64,000 nucleotides of DNA from Guptibacillus hwajinpoensis (lineage in GTDB: Bacteria; Bacillota; Bacilli; Bacillales; Guptibacillaceae). The position numbers and the translations under genes were made by a program. Position 1 is the first letter of the stretch; each line of letters opens with the position of its first letter. Shown here one piece after another: positions 44,619-53,305 of the stretch. The stretch is from NCBI RefSeq assembly GCF_029277305.1, contig NZ_CP119526.1; one strand, written 5' to 3'. The notes beneath the pieces are model-generated. The model ran no database searches. It saw only the letters and a list, made by a program, of their open reading frames with translations, and was not told the DNA's origin.

Positions 44619-44648
44619 TTGGTTCACGTCTATTTTTTTGTATATAAT
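44619..44648 (+). promoter_or_regulatory. Possible sigma-A promoter of the symporter/two-component operon
   Basis: TATAAT (44643-44648) is an exact -10 element; TTGGTT lies 18 bases upstream (44619-44624). The gene starts 39 bases later behind AAAGGGGG. Confidence 0.5.
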
Positions 44649-44686
44649 GAAATCTGAACGAATGAAGAGGTGAAAGGGGGACGAAT

Positions 44687-46114
44687 ATGGATGAATTGCT
44701 TTATTTAGGGGTTTTCCTACTTTATACAATTGTCATCTTAATTCTCGGGAAACACGGATTTGATAAAACAGATGAGTTAAAAGGATACTTTCTTGCTGGG
44801 CGAAATCTATCGTTATTTCCTAGTATTGCCTCTTTTTGCGCCACGTGGTTTAGTGCTGCATCGCTTCTCGGTTTACCAGGGTTAATCTACGAAGGAGGTG
44901 TGTCTGTCCTTTGGACAACCGCTATTGCGTGGTTACTGGGAATTGTTGGCTTATTCTTTCTATCCTCCAAACTTTATACATATAACGTCGTTACTGTACC
45001 AGAGTTTTTCCTCATTCGTTATCAATCGAAGCTGCTTCAAGTGTGGATTGGTATCGTTCTTAGCATTAGCTATCTTTTGTATGTAGTAATCCAAATTCGA
45101 GGCTTTGGAATTGTCGTAAGCGAAATGCTAGAAGTGCCCTATATGGTTAGCGTGTTTTTAATTTATATCTTTGTTTTATACACAACGTTTGGTGGACTTC
45201 ACTCTGTTGCTCGAACAGATATTTTTCATTTCTGTTTAATAGTTTTTGGAACAATTCTTGGTGCTATATTGGTTGTTAATGAAATCGGTGGGGTTTCGAG
45301 AGTTGTCACAGGTTTTGCTTCGTTTGGAGATAGAGGAGCTGATGCTTATCTTGCCCTATTCCCTGAGGGCGGTTTGCCATTTTGGACGTTATTAAGTGCC
45401 TTCTTTTCATTAGGACTTGGTGTAGCTGCGAATCCTCAGTATGCTGTACGCATTCTATCCTCTCGTTCAAAGCATGTAGCTTTGAAGATGATTTTTCTTA
45501 GTACGTTTTTCCTCGTCTTAATCTATTTCTCGATCTTTGTTATTGGTATCGGATCAAGAATACTAGATCCAGACCTTCAATTTACGAATACCGATGAAAT
45601 TTATCCGTACATTATTACATACTTGCTTCAAACACCATGGAAAGGCATTTTGTTAATCAGCGTTGTAGCGGCAGCGATATCAACGGCTAACTCTCAGCTA
45701 TTAATTATGGCGAGTAGCTTCGTTTATGACATTACACTTCCAATTCGTAAGCAGAAATCGCATGATAGCAAAATCATTTCCTGGACGCGATGGGTTATTT
45801 TCGTTTTTGCTACTCTTGCACTCCTTATCGCTTTTACACCTCCGAAAGGGATCGTCCAGTTTAGTGGACACGTGTGGGGAATCATTGCTGTTTCTTTGTT
45901 TTTCCCTTTATATGGAGGTTTATATACAAAAGCGTCTAGAAAAAACGCTCTCCTTTCGACATTCGGTGGATGTTTGGCTTACGTACTAGCGTTTCTCCTT
46001 ATTCCTAAGGAAATACAGCCTGCCTATCATCCAGTATTACCATCAATCGTGGTAGCTGGATTCCTCTTCTTTCTGAAAGGAGGCCGTTTTAATGCGTCAT
46101 TCTATAGAACGTAA
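44687..46114 (+). CDS. Sodium:solute symporter linked to a two-component system
   Basis: 475 residues, about 13 membrane helices, SSS family (YFLAGRNLSLFPSIASFCATWFSAASLLGLPG; VVTVPEFFLIRY; then the pair AAAISTANSQLLIMASS). Substrate unknown; relatives include proline, pantothenate and monocarboxylate carriers. The gene overlaps the histidine kinase gene by 23 bases, so carrier and sensor are produced together. Such pairs are known where the carrier informs the kinase of substrate flux (compare CbrA, where an SSS domain is fused to the kinase). Start ATG 44687 behind AAAGGGGG. Confidence 0.88.
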   Translation: MDELLYLGVFLLYTIVILILGKHGFDKTDELKGYFLAGRNLSLFPSIASFCATWFSAASLLGLPGLIYEGGVSVLWTTAIAWLLGIVGLFFLSSKLYTYNVVTVPEFFLIRYQSKLLQVWIGIVLSISYLLYVVIQIRGFGIVVSEMLEVPYMVSVFLIYIFVLYTTFGGLHSVARTDIFHFCLIVFGTILGAILVVNEIGGVSRVVTGFASFGDRGADAYLALFPEGGLPFWTLLSAFFSLGLGVAANPQYAVRILSSRSKHVALKMIFLSTFFLVLIYFSIFVIGIGSRILDPDLQFTNTDEIYPYIITYLLQTPWKGILLISVVAAAISTANSQLLIMASSFVYDITLPIRKQKSHDSKIISWTRWVIFVFATLALLIAFTPPKGIVQFSGHVWGIIAVSLFFPLYGGLYTKASRKNALLSTFGGCLAYVLAFLLIPKEIQPAYHPVLPSIVVAGFLFFLKGGRFNASFYRT

Positions 46115-47774
46115 AATTCTAGTCCCGTTTCTTATTATTGTTCTCCTACCAAGCTTTATCATTGGAGCCGTATCAATGTGGTCAAGTTATCAATCAGATA
46201 AACAGTTCAAACAGGCAACGGCTAGTGAACATCTTAAAAGCTTGGATCGGTATGCTGAGAATTTAGCTAACAGAGTGCAGAACGGTACGATGAGTGAAGG
46301 AGATGCAAAAGCACTTATCAAGATGATGATTTATGAAACGAATGGTTTGTATGTAGAAGATGAGAAGGGTGAACTTACGTCTGATGGAGAAGTCACTAAT
46401 TCTGCTGAGCTCGATTGGTATAACGGTGAAGCAGAAAGTAGTTGGTTTGTTGAGCGTAAAGTATTAATAGAACAGCTGGAGGATTGGAATTGGACGCTCT
46501 ATTCTCCTATTGAGTTCTCTTTTTATTCAGGGTCTCTTCCAGATATTCAAAAATACACGCTATTGATTAGTATTTTTACTGGTATCATTGCTGTACAGTT
46601 CACGATTATACTTTCTTATAATCTTTCAAAGCCTATCAAAAATTTGGCTGATTTCTGTAAGCAAATAGCATTGGGAGGACAGGTTAAAGATCTTGATATA
46701 AAAGAAACGCGTAAAGATGAAATTGGTGTCCTATCAACGTCTTTAAAGGAAATGGTTCAAACACTTGATGAGCGGAATATCCAAATTGATAAAATCAAAC
46801 AGCTCAATGAAACGATTCTAAATAGCGTGCACGTTGGTATGGTTCTTATTACAAAGGGGTCCGAATCGGTTTATAATAAAGCGGCTCACAAGATGATGAA
46901 TAACGATGCTATTCTTGAGAGACGTGTTAAACAATTCACAATTCATGAAACAAGTAAGAGAGAAGAAGAGATATGGGACCATAAGGTAAACGAAGAGAAA
47001 GTCTATTATGCGGTAAACTATATGGTAATAGGAGGATCTGGCAAGAGATCCATAATGACGTTCGAAGATATTACGCACCGCAGGAAATTAGAGCTGCGTG
47101 TTGAGCGGATGTCTCGGTTAGCTTCATTAGGCGAGATGGCATCTGGAATAGCTCATGAAATACGCAATCCACTCGCAGGGATTAAAGCGACAACTGAACT
47201 ACTCATTCGAAGGTTGGAGTTAAGTGATGACCAGTTAACGTTAACAGAAAACATGCTGCTTGATATCGATCGATTAAATAAGATTATAACAAACACGCTT
47301 CAATTCTCTAGTCCAATGAATGCCGCTCCAACAGTTGTTAGAGTGGATGACGTTGTTCGATCGCTTTTTGTAGTGATGGAAAGAATCGCGAACGAGAAAA
47401 ATGTTCGATTGCATCAGGTTGAAAGTAATGCTGAACTAATGGTTGATCGAGATCATCTTCGTCAAATTCTCTTGAATTTAATGATTAATGGGATGAGCGC
47501 GATGCCTGAAGGTGGAGATCTTACGATTGATTGTCATGGATCGGAGAATGATCGAACGATTACGATAACAGACACTGGGATTGGTATGAGTGATGATGTG
47601 ATCGAGAAAATATTCGATCCATTTTATACAACACGTGCTGAAGGAACGGGTCTAGGACTATCTATTGTTCACCAGCTTGTTGTCCAGAATAATGGAGAAA
47701 TTGATGTGAGAAGCACACCTGGAAAAGGGACAACGTTCTATCTAACATTTCCATCAAGAGAGGAGGAGATTTAA
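46092..47774 (+). CDS. Membrane sensor histidine kinase (dCache-like, HAMP, PAS, HisKA)
   Basis: 560 residues. Two membrane helices (about 9-28 and 155-178) enclose an extracellular sensing region of about 125 residues. A HAMP domain (about 180-230), a PAS-like domain (about 235-330), HisKA with the phosphorylated His 355 in GIAHEIRNPL, and an HATPase domain (DTGIGMSD, GTGLGLSI) follow. The organisation is that of NtrB/AtoS-like kinases. It phosphorylates the response regulator encoded next. Start ATG 46092, eight bases after AAAGGAGG, inside the end of the symporter gene. Confidence 0.93.
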   Translation: MRHSIERKILVPFLIIVLLPSFIIGAVSMWSSYQSDKQFKQATASEHLKSLDRYAENLANRVQNGTMSEGDAKALIKMMIYETNGLYVEDEKGELTSDGEVTNSAELDWYNGEAESSWFVERKVLIEQLEDWNWTLYSPIEFSFYSGSLPDIQKYTLLISIFTGIIAVQFTIILSYNLSKPIKNLADFCKQIALGGQVKDLDIKETRKDEIGVLSTSLKEMVQTLDERNIQIDKIKQLNETILNSVHVGMVLITKGSESVYNKAAHKMMNNDAILERRVKQFTIHETSKREEEIWDHKVNEEKVYYAVNYMVIGGSGKRSIMTFEDITHRRKLELRVERMSRLASLGEMASGIAHEIRNPLAGIKATTELLIRRLELSDDQLTLTENMLLDIDRLNKIITNTLQFSSPMNAAPTVVRVDDVVRSLFVVMERIANEKNVRLHQVESNAELMVDRDHLRQILLNLMINGMSAMPEGGDLTIDCHGSENDRTITITDTGIGMSDDVIEKIFDPFYTTRAEGTGLGLSIVHQLVVQNNGEIDVRSTPGKGTTFYLTFPSREEEI

Positions 47775-49151
47775 TTGGCTGTAAGAGTAGGAATAGTTGA
47801 TGATGAAACAACTCTACGTCTAACCCTACAAATGTTCTTAGAAGATGAAGGCTATGATGTACGAACGGGCGCTACACTTGAAGAAGGATATAGGTTAATT
47901 GATGAATTCAGTCCACAGGTGCTGTTGTTAGATATTCGATTGCCTGACGGAAACGGTCTTGATTCTCTTCATGATATGAAAGAACGCTATCCAGAAATGA
48001 CAGTTATGATGTTGACGGCATTCGGTGATGCCAAAACGGCTGTGCGAGCGATTAAAGAAGGTGCTTTTGATTACTTAACAAAGCCGTTTGAGCTAGAAGA
48101 ACTGAAAATCACGCTTGAAAAGTGGATTAAGCAGCATCATCTTGAGAAAGAAGTTGAACGGTACAGAGAAGAAGAACGTCGAACAAAGCTTGTTCGTATG
48201 ATTGGTGAAAGTGAACAAATGAATGAATTGAAAGCGAAAATTTCACTTATAGCGGAAAGCAATGATACGACGGTTCTTGTCAGAGGCGAAACAGGAACAG
48301 GGAAAGAGCTCGTAGCAAGAAGCGTTCATCAGCAAAGTAAACGAGCTGAAGGACCGTTTGTTGCAGTGAACTGTGCAAGTATACCATCAGACTTAATTGA
48401 GATTGAATTGTTTGGTCGAGAGAAAAATAGTGTATCCGATCATTCTCAGCCAAAAGTTGGCTTAATGGAATGGGCAGATGGTGGAACTCTTTTCCTAGAT
48501 GAAATTGGCGATCTCTCCCTTGAGATTCAAGTAAAGCTTCTGCGCTTTTTGGAAGACAAGAAAATCAAGCGAATCGGTAGCGTTCATGATATTGAAATGG
48601 ATGTACGTGTGATCGCTGCTACAAATCGTTCACTTGAAGAAATGATTGAGGAGAAAGAGTTTCGGTCGGATCTGTATTATCGATTGAATGTTGTCCCGAT
48701 TAAATTAACTCCTTTGCGTAATAGAGATCGCGATATCTTGATGTTAACCGAGCATTTTCTAGATGAATTCTGTCAGCAAATGCGAAAAGAGACTCCAATT
48801 CTTAGAGCAGATGCAAAGAAGCGGTTATTACATTACGACTGGCCCGGAAACGTGAGGGAGCTCAAGAATACAATCGAACGAATAGCTATTTTACATCAAG
48901 AAAGAGAGCTAGCTGCTCATCACTTTGATTTTCTTAATCCTGTTGAAGGGAATGTCGAAGGCTCAAAGCCCGTTGATGATGTTGTTTTTGATGAGTTGTT
49001 TTCATTAGAAGATCATATCGAATCAATTGAAAAGAAATATATCGAGAAAGCAATACAGGAATCAAAGTGGAATATCACACAAGCTGGGAAGCTACTGGGT
49101 ATTAGTCGATATGCATTACAGCGTAGAATCGAGAAATATAATATAACGTGA
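47775..49151 (+). CDS. NtrC/AtoC-type response regulator lacking the GAFTGA loop
   Basis: 458 residues: receiver domain with phospho-acceptor Asp 53 (LLLDIRLPDG), AAA+ domain with Walker A GETGTGKE (171-178), Walker B TLFLDEIGD and R-finger region FRSDLYYRLNV, and a Fis-type HTH (ITQAGKLLGISRYALQRRIEK). In place of GAFTGA it has NSVSDH (218-223). That loop contacts sigma-54, and other residues of the ATPase look intact, so the protein should not open sigma-54 promoters in the usual way. It may act on sigma-A promoters as a repressor or activator, as TyrR does. No -24/-12 promoter was seen near its neighbours. Start TTG 47775, behind AGGAGGAG. Confidence 0.92.
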   Translation: MAVRVGIVDDETTLRLTLQMFLEDEGYDVRTGATLEEGYRLIDEFSPQVLLLDIRLPDGNGLDSLHDMKERYPEMTVMMLTAFGDAKTAVRAIKEGAFDYLTKPFELEELKITLEKWIKQHHLEKEVERYREEERRTKLVRMIGESEQMNELKAKISLIAESNDTTVLVRGETGTGKELVARSVHQQSKRAEGPFVAVNCASIPSDLIEIELFGREKNSVSDHSQPKVGLMEWADGGTLFLDEIGDLSLEIQVKLLRFLEDKKIKRIGSVHDIEMDVRVIAATNRSLEEMIEEKEFRSDLYYRLNVVPIKLTPLRNRDRDILMLTEHFLDEFCQQMRKETPILRADAKKRLLHYDWPGNVRELKNTIERIAILHQERELAAHHFDFLNPVEGNVEGSKPVDDVVFDELFSLEDHIESIEKKYIEKAIQESKWNITQAGKLLGISRYALQRRIEKYNIT

Positions 49152-49154
49152 GCG

Positions 49155-49181
49155 AAATCGCCCAATTCGGGCGGTTTTTTT
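49155..49181 (+). terminator. Terminator of the symporter/two-component operon
   Basis: AAATCGCCC and GGGCGGTTT (one wobble pair) around a five-base loop, ending in a run of T; four bases after the stop codon. Confidence 0.85.
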
Positions 49182-49289
49182 GTGCGGAATATGATAAATT
49201 TATCTGAAAATTACGTGATATTGTAGAGGGAAGAGATCATTTGTATCGTTTCAGCTAAAAGTTGAATGATACTCATAAGGGGGTATTTG

Positions 49290-50522
49290 ATGGGAATGGA
49301 AAATAATAAACCAATTGAACCACTAGAGAACGGTCCAACTAAAAGCAAATGGGGTGTTATTCTTGGCGCTGCATTCTTAATGGGTTCATCCGCAATTGGA
49401 CCGGGATTTCTAACACAAACAGCTGTCTTTACTGAGCAGTTACTCGCAAGCTTTGGATTCGTAATTTTAATGTCCATTATCTTAGACATCGGAGTACAGG
49501 CGAATATTTGGCGGATTATTGCTGTATCGAAAAAAAGAGGACAAGATATCGCAAATATGGTCGTACCTGGACTCGGGTACTTTCTAGCATTTGCAGTAGC
49601 GCTCGGTGGACTTGCCTTTAATATAGGGAACGTTGGTGGCGCTGGACTTGGAATGAATGTATTGTTTGGGATTGACCCACGAATTGGAGCAGCAATTACT
49701 GGCGTCATAACAATTGGAATCTTCCTGTCTAAAGAAGCAGGAGTAGCGATGGATAAAATTGCACGTATTCTTGGTGGATTAATGATTCTACTTACACTTT
49801 ATGTAGCATTTCAAAGTAACCCACCGGTTGGAGACGCAATCGTTCACACATTTGCACCAGATCGAATTGAAGTTTTTGCCATTATTACATTAGTAGGTGG
49901 AACGGTCGGCGGCTACATTACATTTGCTGGAGGGCATCGCTTGCTGGACGCGGGTATTTCAGGAAAAGAAAACCTTCATCAAGTAACGAAAAGCTCGGTT
50001 TCTGGAATTTTAATTGCTTCAATTATGCGTGTCTTTCTGTTTCTAGCGGTATTAGGTGTTGTAGCGACAGGTTTCAAATTAGATCCGTCTAATCCACCTG
50101 CATCTGTTTTCCAACAGGCTGCAGGCGCAATTGGCTATAAAATGTTCGGGATTGTATTATGGGCAGCTGGGATTACATCCGTAGTTGGAGCAGCTTATAC
50201 GTCCGTCTCTTTTCTACGAACGTTATCGAAAAAGGTGGATCGTCATCATTCAGGCGTCACGATCGGATTTATCGTTGTATCGACAATCATTTTTACATTT
50301 ATCGGTAAGCCGGTCCTATTGCTGATTCTTGCAGGTGCTTTTAACGGGTTAATTCTGCCAGTTGCTTTGGGAACACTGTTAATTGCTGCATACAAGAAGT
50401 CAATTGTAGGTGACTACAAGCATCCGATGTGGTTGACGATTTTCGGTGGTTTTGTCTTTGCCATCACAGCTTATTTAGCCATTGTGACATTAATAGATAA
50501 AGTACCACAGCTGTTTTCTTAA
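49290..50522 (+). CDS. ycsG: Nramp-fold transporter of the YcsG type, probable 5-oxoproline-related carrier
   Basis: 410 residues and about 11 helices with the Nramp fold. The metal-binding DPGN motif of helix 1 is replaced by GPGF (37-40), and helix 6 has AGGHRLLD in place of the MPH motif, so the canonical metal ligands (Asp, Asn, Met) are missing. B. subtilis ycsG sits in the same cluster with pxpA, pxpB, pxpC and ycsI. The context suggests transport of an organic substrate such as 5-oxoproline; that is inference. Start ATG 49290, six bases after AAGGGGG. The next gene starts 102 bases on. Confidence 0.85.
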   Translation: MGMENNKPIEPLENGPTKSKWGVILGAAFLMGSSAIGPGFLTQTAVFTEQLLASFGFVILMSIILDIGVQANIWRIIAVSKKRGQDIANMVVPGLGYFLAFAVALGGLAFNIGNVGGAGLGMNVLFGIDPRIGAAITGVITIGIFLSKEAGVAMDKIARILGGLMILLTLYVAFQSNPPVGDAIVHTFAPDRIEVFAIITLVGGTVGGYITFAGGHRLLDAGISGKENLHQVTKSSVSGILIASIMRVFLFLAVLGVVATGFKLDPSNPPASVFQQAAGAIGYKMFGIVLWAAGITSVVGAAYTSVSFLRTLSKKVDRHHSGVTIGFIVVSTIIFTFIGKPVLLLILAGAFNGLILPVALGTLLIAAYKKSIVGDYKHPMWLTIFGGFVFAITAYLAIVTLIDKVPQLFS

Positions 50523-50624
50523 ACCGTCCGCCCTGGAAAGCGGGTAGGAGTGTAAATCAACTACTCCTCTTAAAGCAATAAAGGATACTAAAAGAACTTT
50601 TCTTATATGTTAGGAGGAACATGT

Positions 50625-51353
50625 GTGAATCTTGATTATCATCCACTCGGTGATACAGGAATCCAACTTGTATTCGGTACCGAGATTTCAGAAGAAACGA
50701 ATCAGAAGATAAGAATGTTTGCGGAAGAACTATCGGATCATCCGATTGACGGTGTAGTGGAATGGGTTCCGGCTTACACAACGTTAACGATTTATTATGT
50801 TCCAAACAAAATTTCGTACCGACTACTACAAGAAAAGCTTGAAGCGATAAATGACCAACAGCATGGAAGAGAAGCAGCGTCTGCTTCTCTTGTTTATATC
50901 ATCCCAACTTATTATGGTGATGAAGACTCAGATCTTTCGTTTGTGGCAGAATCAAACGGTATGAGTGAGGAAGAAGTGGTTAACGTTCATGCTAACAAGG
51001 ATTACCTTATCTACATGATGGGCTTTGTACCTGGCTTCCCTTATTTAGGAGGAATGCCAGAGGAGATTGCAACGCCAAGACGCGTTGATCCACGTGCGGA
51101 GATTCTTCCTGGATCAGTTGGTATTGCCGGCTCTCAAACAGGAATATACCCACTCGAATCTCCAGGCGGCTGGCAAATCATTGGTCGAACACCAGTTAAA
51201 CTATATGATCCTTCAAGCGAAGAACCAATTCTACTAGAATCAGGACACTATTTACGATTTGTGTCGATTAGTAAAGAGGAATATACAGAAATCGATTCTG
51301 CGATTAAACGTGGAGAGTACGTTGTACAAACAGAGGAGAAAAAGGTGGGATAG
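50625..51353 (+). CDS. pxpB: 5-oxoprolinase subunit PxpB (KipI)
   Basis: Subunit of the ATP-dependent 5-oxoprolinase that turns 5-oxoproline into glutamate. About 242 residues; the C-terminal half has GFVPGFPYLGGMPEEIATPRR and VGIAGSQTGIYPLESPGGWQIIGRTP, the KipI, cyclophilin-like core. In B. subtilis the same protein also inhibits the sporulation kinase KinA. I take GTG 50625 as start, seven bases after AGGAGGA; the ATG at 50607 lies upstream of that site. Two bases before pxpA. Confidence 0.95.
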   Translation: MNLDYHPLGDTGIQLVFGTEISEETNQKIRMFAEELSDHPIDGVVEWVPAYTTLTIYYVPNKISYRLLQEKLEAINDQQHGREAASASLVYIIPTYYGDEDSDLSFVAESNGMSEEEVVNVHANKDYLIYMMGFVPGFPYLGGMPEEIATPRRVDPRAEILPGSVGIAGSQTGIYPLESPGGWQIIGRTPVKLYDPSSEEPILLESGHYLRFVSISKEEYTEIDSAIKRGEYVVQTEEKKVG

Positions 51354-51355
51354 AG

Positions 51356-52129
51356 ATGAAGTCAGTTGATTTAAATAGTGACCTTGGTGAAAGTTTTGGT
51401 GCCTACACAATTGGAAACGATGAGAACGTACTTGAGTTTATTTCATCTGCTAATATCGCTTGTGGGTATCATGCTGGTGACCATAATGTCATGATGAAAA
51501 CAGTGAAATTAGCTCATTCACTTGGAGTTGGAATTGGTGCACATCCAGGATTTCCTGATTTAGGAGGCTTCGGCCGTCGTGATATGAACCTTTCTCCTGA
51601 TGAGGTATTTAACCTAGTTGCTTATCAAGTTGGAGCTATTCAGGGTATCGCGAATGTGCACCAAGCACGTGTGCAGCACGTAAAGCCACATGGTGCTCTT
51701 TATAATCGAGCTGCGAAAGATTATCCAATTGCCAAAGCGATTGCAAGCGCTATCTATTCTGTGAATCCAGATCTTGTTTTATATGGATTAGCTGGAAGTG
51801 AACTTGTTCGTGCGGGTAAAGAAGTTGGTTTAACTGTTGCAGAGGAAGTATTTGCAGATCGTACGTATCAACCAGATGGGACGTTAACGCCAAGGTCAGA
51901 ACCGAACGCCATGATTCACGATGCTGATACTGCAGTTAAACGCGTCATTCGAATGGTGACCGAGCAAAAAGTAACGGCTGTAGATGGACAGGATATCTCA
52001 ATCAATGCTGATACGATATGCGTTCATGGGGACGAGCCTGAGGCACTGCGTTTTGTACAGCAATTAAGACGCCGCTTAGAAGAAGAAGGGATTCATATTG
52101 AATCTGCTGGAGTGAAAGGCAATGAGTAA
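51356..52129 (+). CDS. pxpA: 5-oxoprolinase subunit PxpA (LamB/YcsF family)
   Basis: 257 residues, TIM-barrel-like LamB/YcsF protein. Signature at the N terminus: VDLNSDLGESFG and NIACGYHAGDHNVM; further motifs IGAHPGFPDLGGFGRR and VKPHGALYN. It acts with PxpB and PxpC in the cytoplasm. Start ATG 51356 behind AAAGGTGGG, right after pxpB, and the stop overlaps pxpC by eight bases, so the three subunits are coupled. Confidence 0.97.
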   Translation: MKSVDLNSDLGESFGAYTIGNDENVLEFISSANIACGYHAGDHNVMMKTVKLAHSLGVGIGAHPGFPDLGGFGRRDMNLSPDEVFNLVAYQVGAIQGIANVHQARVQHVKPHGALYNRAAKDYPIAKAIASAIYSVNPDLVLYGLAGSELVRAGKEVGLTVAEEVFADRTYQPDGTLTPRSEPNAMIHDADTAVKRVIRMVTEQKVTAVDGQDISINADTICVHGDEPEALRFVQQLRRRLEEEGIHIESAGVKGNE

Positions 52130-53075
52130 TGCGATTTTCAAAGTTACAAAACCAGGTCTTTTAACGACGATACAAGATTGTGGACGAGTAGGGTATCAGC
52201 AATATGGCATCGTTGTTTCAGGTGCAATGGATTCGTTCTCTATGAACATCGCTAATTTTCTAGTAGGAAATCCGAGGAATGAAGCGGTTATTGAAGTAAC
52301 AGTGATGGGACCCAAACTAGCGATTATGAAAGACGTCATTATCGCGATTTGTGGAGGTAACCTCTCGCCAAAGGTGAATGGTGAGAAAGCACCAATGTGG
52401 AAAAGTTTAGAAGTAAAAGAGGGAGATACACTTGAATTCGGCCAGCCTCTTGAAGGCGCTCGCTCCTACATCAGTGTAGCCGGAGGATTCGATCTTCCTT
52501 TTGTGATGGAAAGTAAATCCACATATCTAAAAGCAGGCATAGGTGGTCTAGAAGGACGCGCCCTTGAAAAAGGGGATGTGCTTTATGGAGCTCGCGAAGA
52601 AAACGGGAAAAGTGGACGTGCGTTGCATCGAGACAAGGTTCCAACGTATTCAAACGAAATGGAGATTCGCGTTGTGTTAGGTCCTCATCATCGTGCGTTT
52701 TCAGATGAAGCCGTTCATACGTTTCTATCATCAACGTATGAAGTAACCCCACAGTCAGATCGAATGGGCTTTCGGTTAAAGGGACCTACATTAGAACACA
52801 CAACCTCTGCTGACATCATATCAGAAGCGATTCCGCTTGGTGGGATTCAAGTTCCGGCAAATGGGCAGCCGATTATTCTGATGGCTGATCGTCAGACCAC
52901 GGGAGGATATACGAGAATCGCGACGGTTATTTCAGGTGATATTCCTTACCTCGCGCAGGCGATGCCAGGTTGCAAAATTCACTTCCGAGAAGTATCTGTA
53001 GAAGAATCTCAAGACATATACGAAAACAATGATCGATTGATTCGCACGTTAGAAAAGGTTTCTAGTCTACGTTAG
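52122..53075 (+). CDS. pxpC: 5-oxoprolinase subunit PxpC (KipA)
   Basis: 317 residues of the KipA/biotin-dependent carboxyltransferase-like family. It has KPGLLTTIQDCGRVGYQQYGIVVSGAMDSFS and the C-terminal GGIQVPANGQPIILMADRQTTGGYTRIATV, both family-defining. It completes the PxpABC complex. Start ATG 52122 overlaps pxpA. No kipR-like regulator gene follows as in B. subtilis; instead a repeat copy separates it from ycsI. Confidence 0.96.
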   Translation: MSNAIFKVTKPGLLTTIQDCGRVGYQQYGIVVSGAMDSFSMNIANFLVGNPRNEAVIEVTVMGPKLAIMKDVIIAICGGNLSPKVNGEKAPMWKSLEVKEGDTLEFGQPLEGARSYISVAGGFDLPFVMESKSTYLKAGIGGLEGRALEKGDVLYGAREENGKSGRALHRDKVPTYSNEMEIRVVLGPHHRAFSDEAVHTFLSSTYEVTPQSDRMGFRLKGPTLEHTTSADIISEAIPLGGIQVPANGQPIILMADRQTTGGYTRIATVISGDIPYLAQAMPGCKIHFREVSVEESQDIYENNDRLIRTLEKVSSLR

Positions 53076-53127
53076 TGAAGGGGAGTTGTAGCAATCAACT
53101 ACCTAAAAATTCATGAATTAGTAAGGC

Positions 53128-53275
53128 TCTTTTCTAAAAGATTGTTGCTTTTGAAAGAATTTCTTATATAAAAAGCCACACTTCGCTAATTGGAGCGGAA
53201 GGAGGCTCACCGCCCGCCCCGCGGAAAGCGAGCGTCCTGGAGCGGAAAGTAACCCTCGCTTATAGCAAAAATGTC
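53128..53275 (-). repeat. Single shortened copy of the palindromic intergenic repeat, inverted
   Basis: On the minus strand it reads CCGCTCCAGGACGCTCGC, CTTTCCGCGGGGCGGGCGGT, then CCTCCTTCCGCTCCAATTAG. The middle hairpin is missing, as in the copy at 13430. The flanking CTTTTCTAAAAGATTGTTGC linker is kept. It separates pxpC from ycsI. Confidence 0.8.
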
Positions 53276-53305
53276 TACGAAAAGAGGAATTAGTAAAGAG
53301 GAGAG

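Noticed and set aside
48419..48450. Frameshift or sequencing error as cause of the missing GAFTGA
   Set aside because: The spacing to Walker B is as in intact relatives and the reading frame is open throughout, so substitutions are more likely than an error.
44619..50625. Sigma-54 promoters controlled by the 47775 regulator
   Set aside because: No GG-N10-GC element with TGGCAC/TTGC character was seen before 44687, 49290 or 50625.
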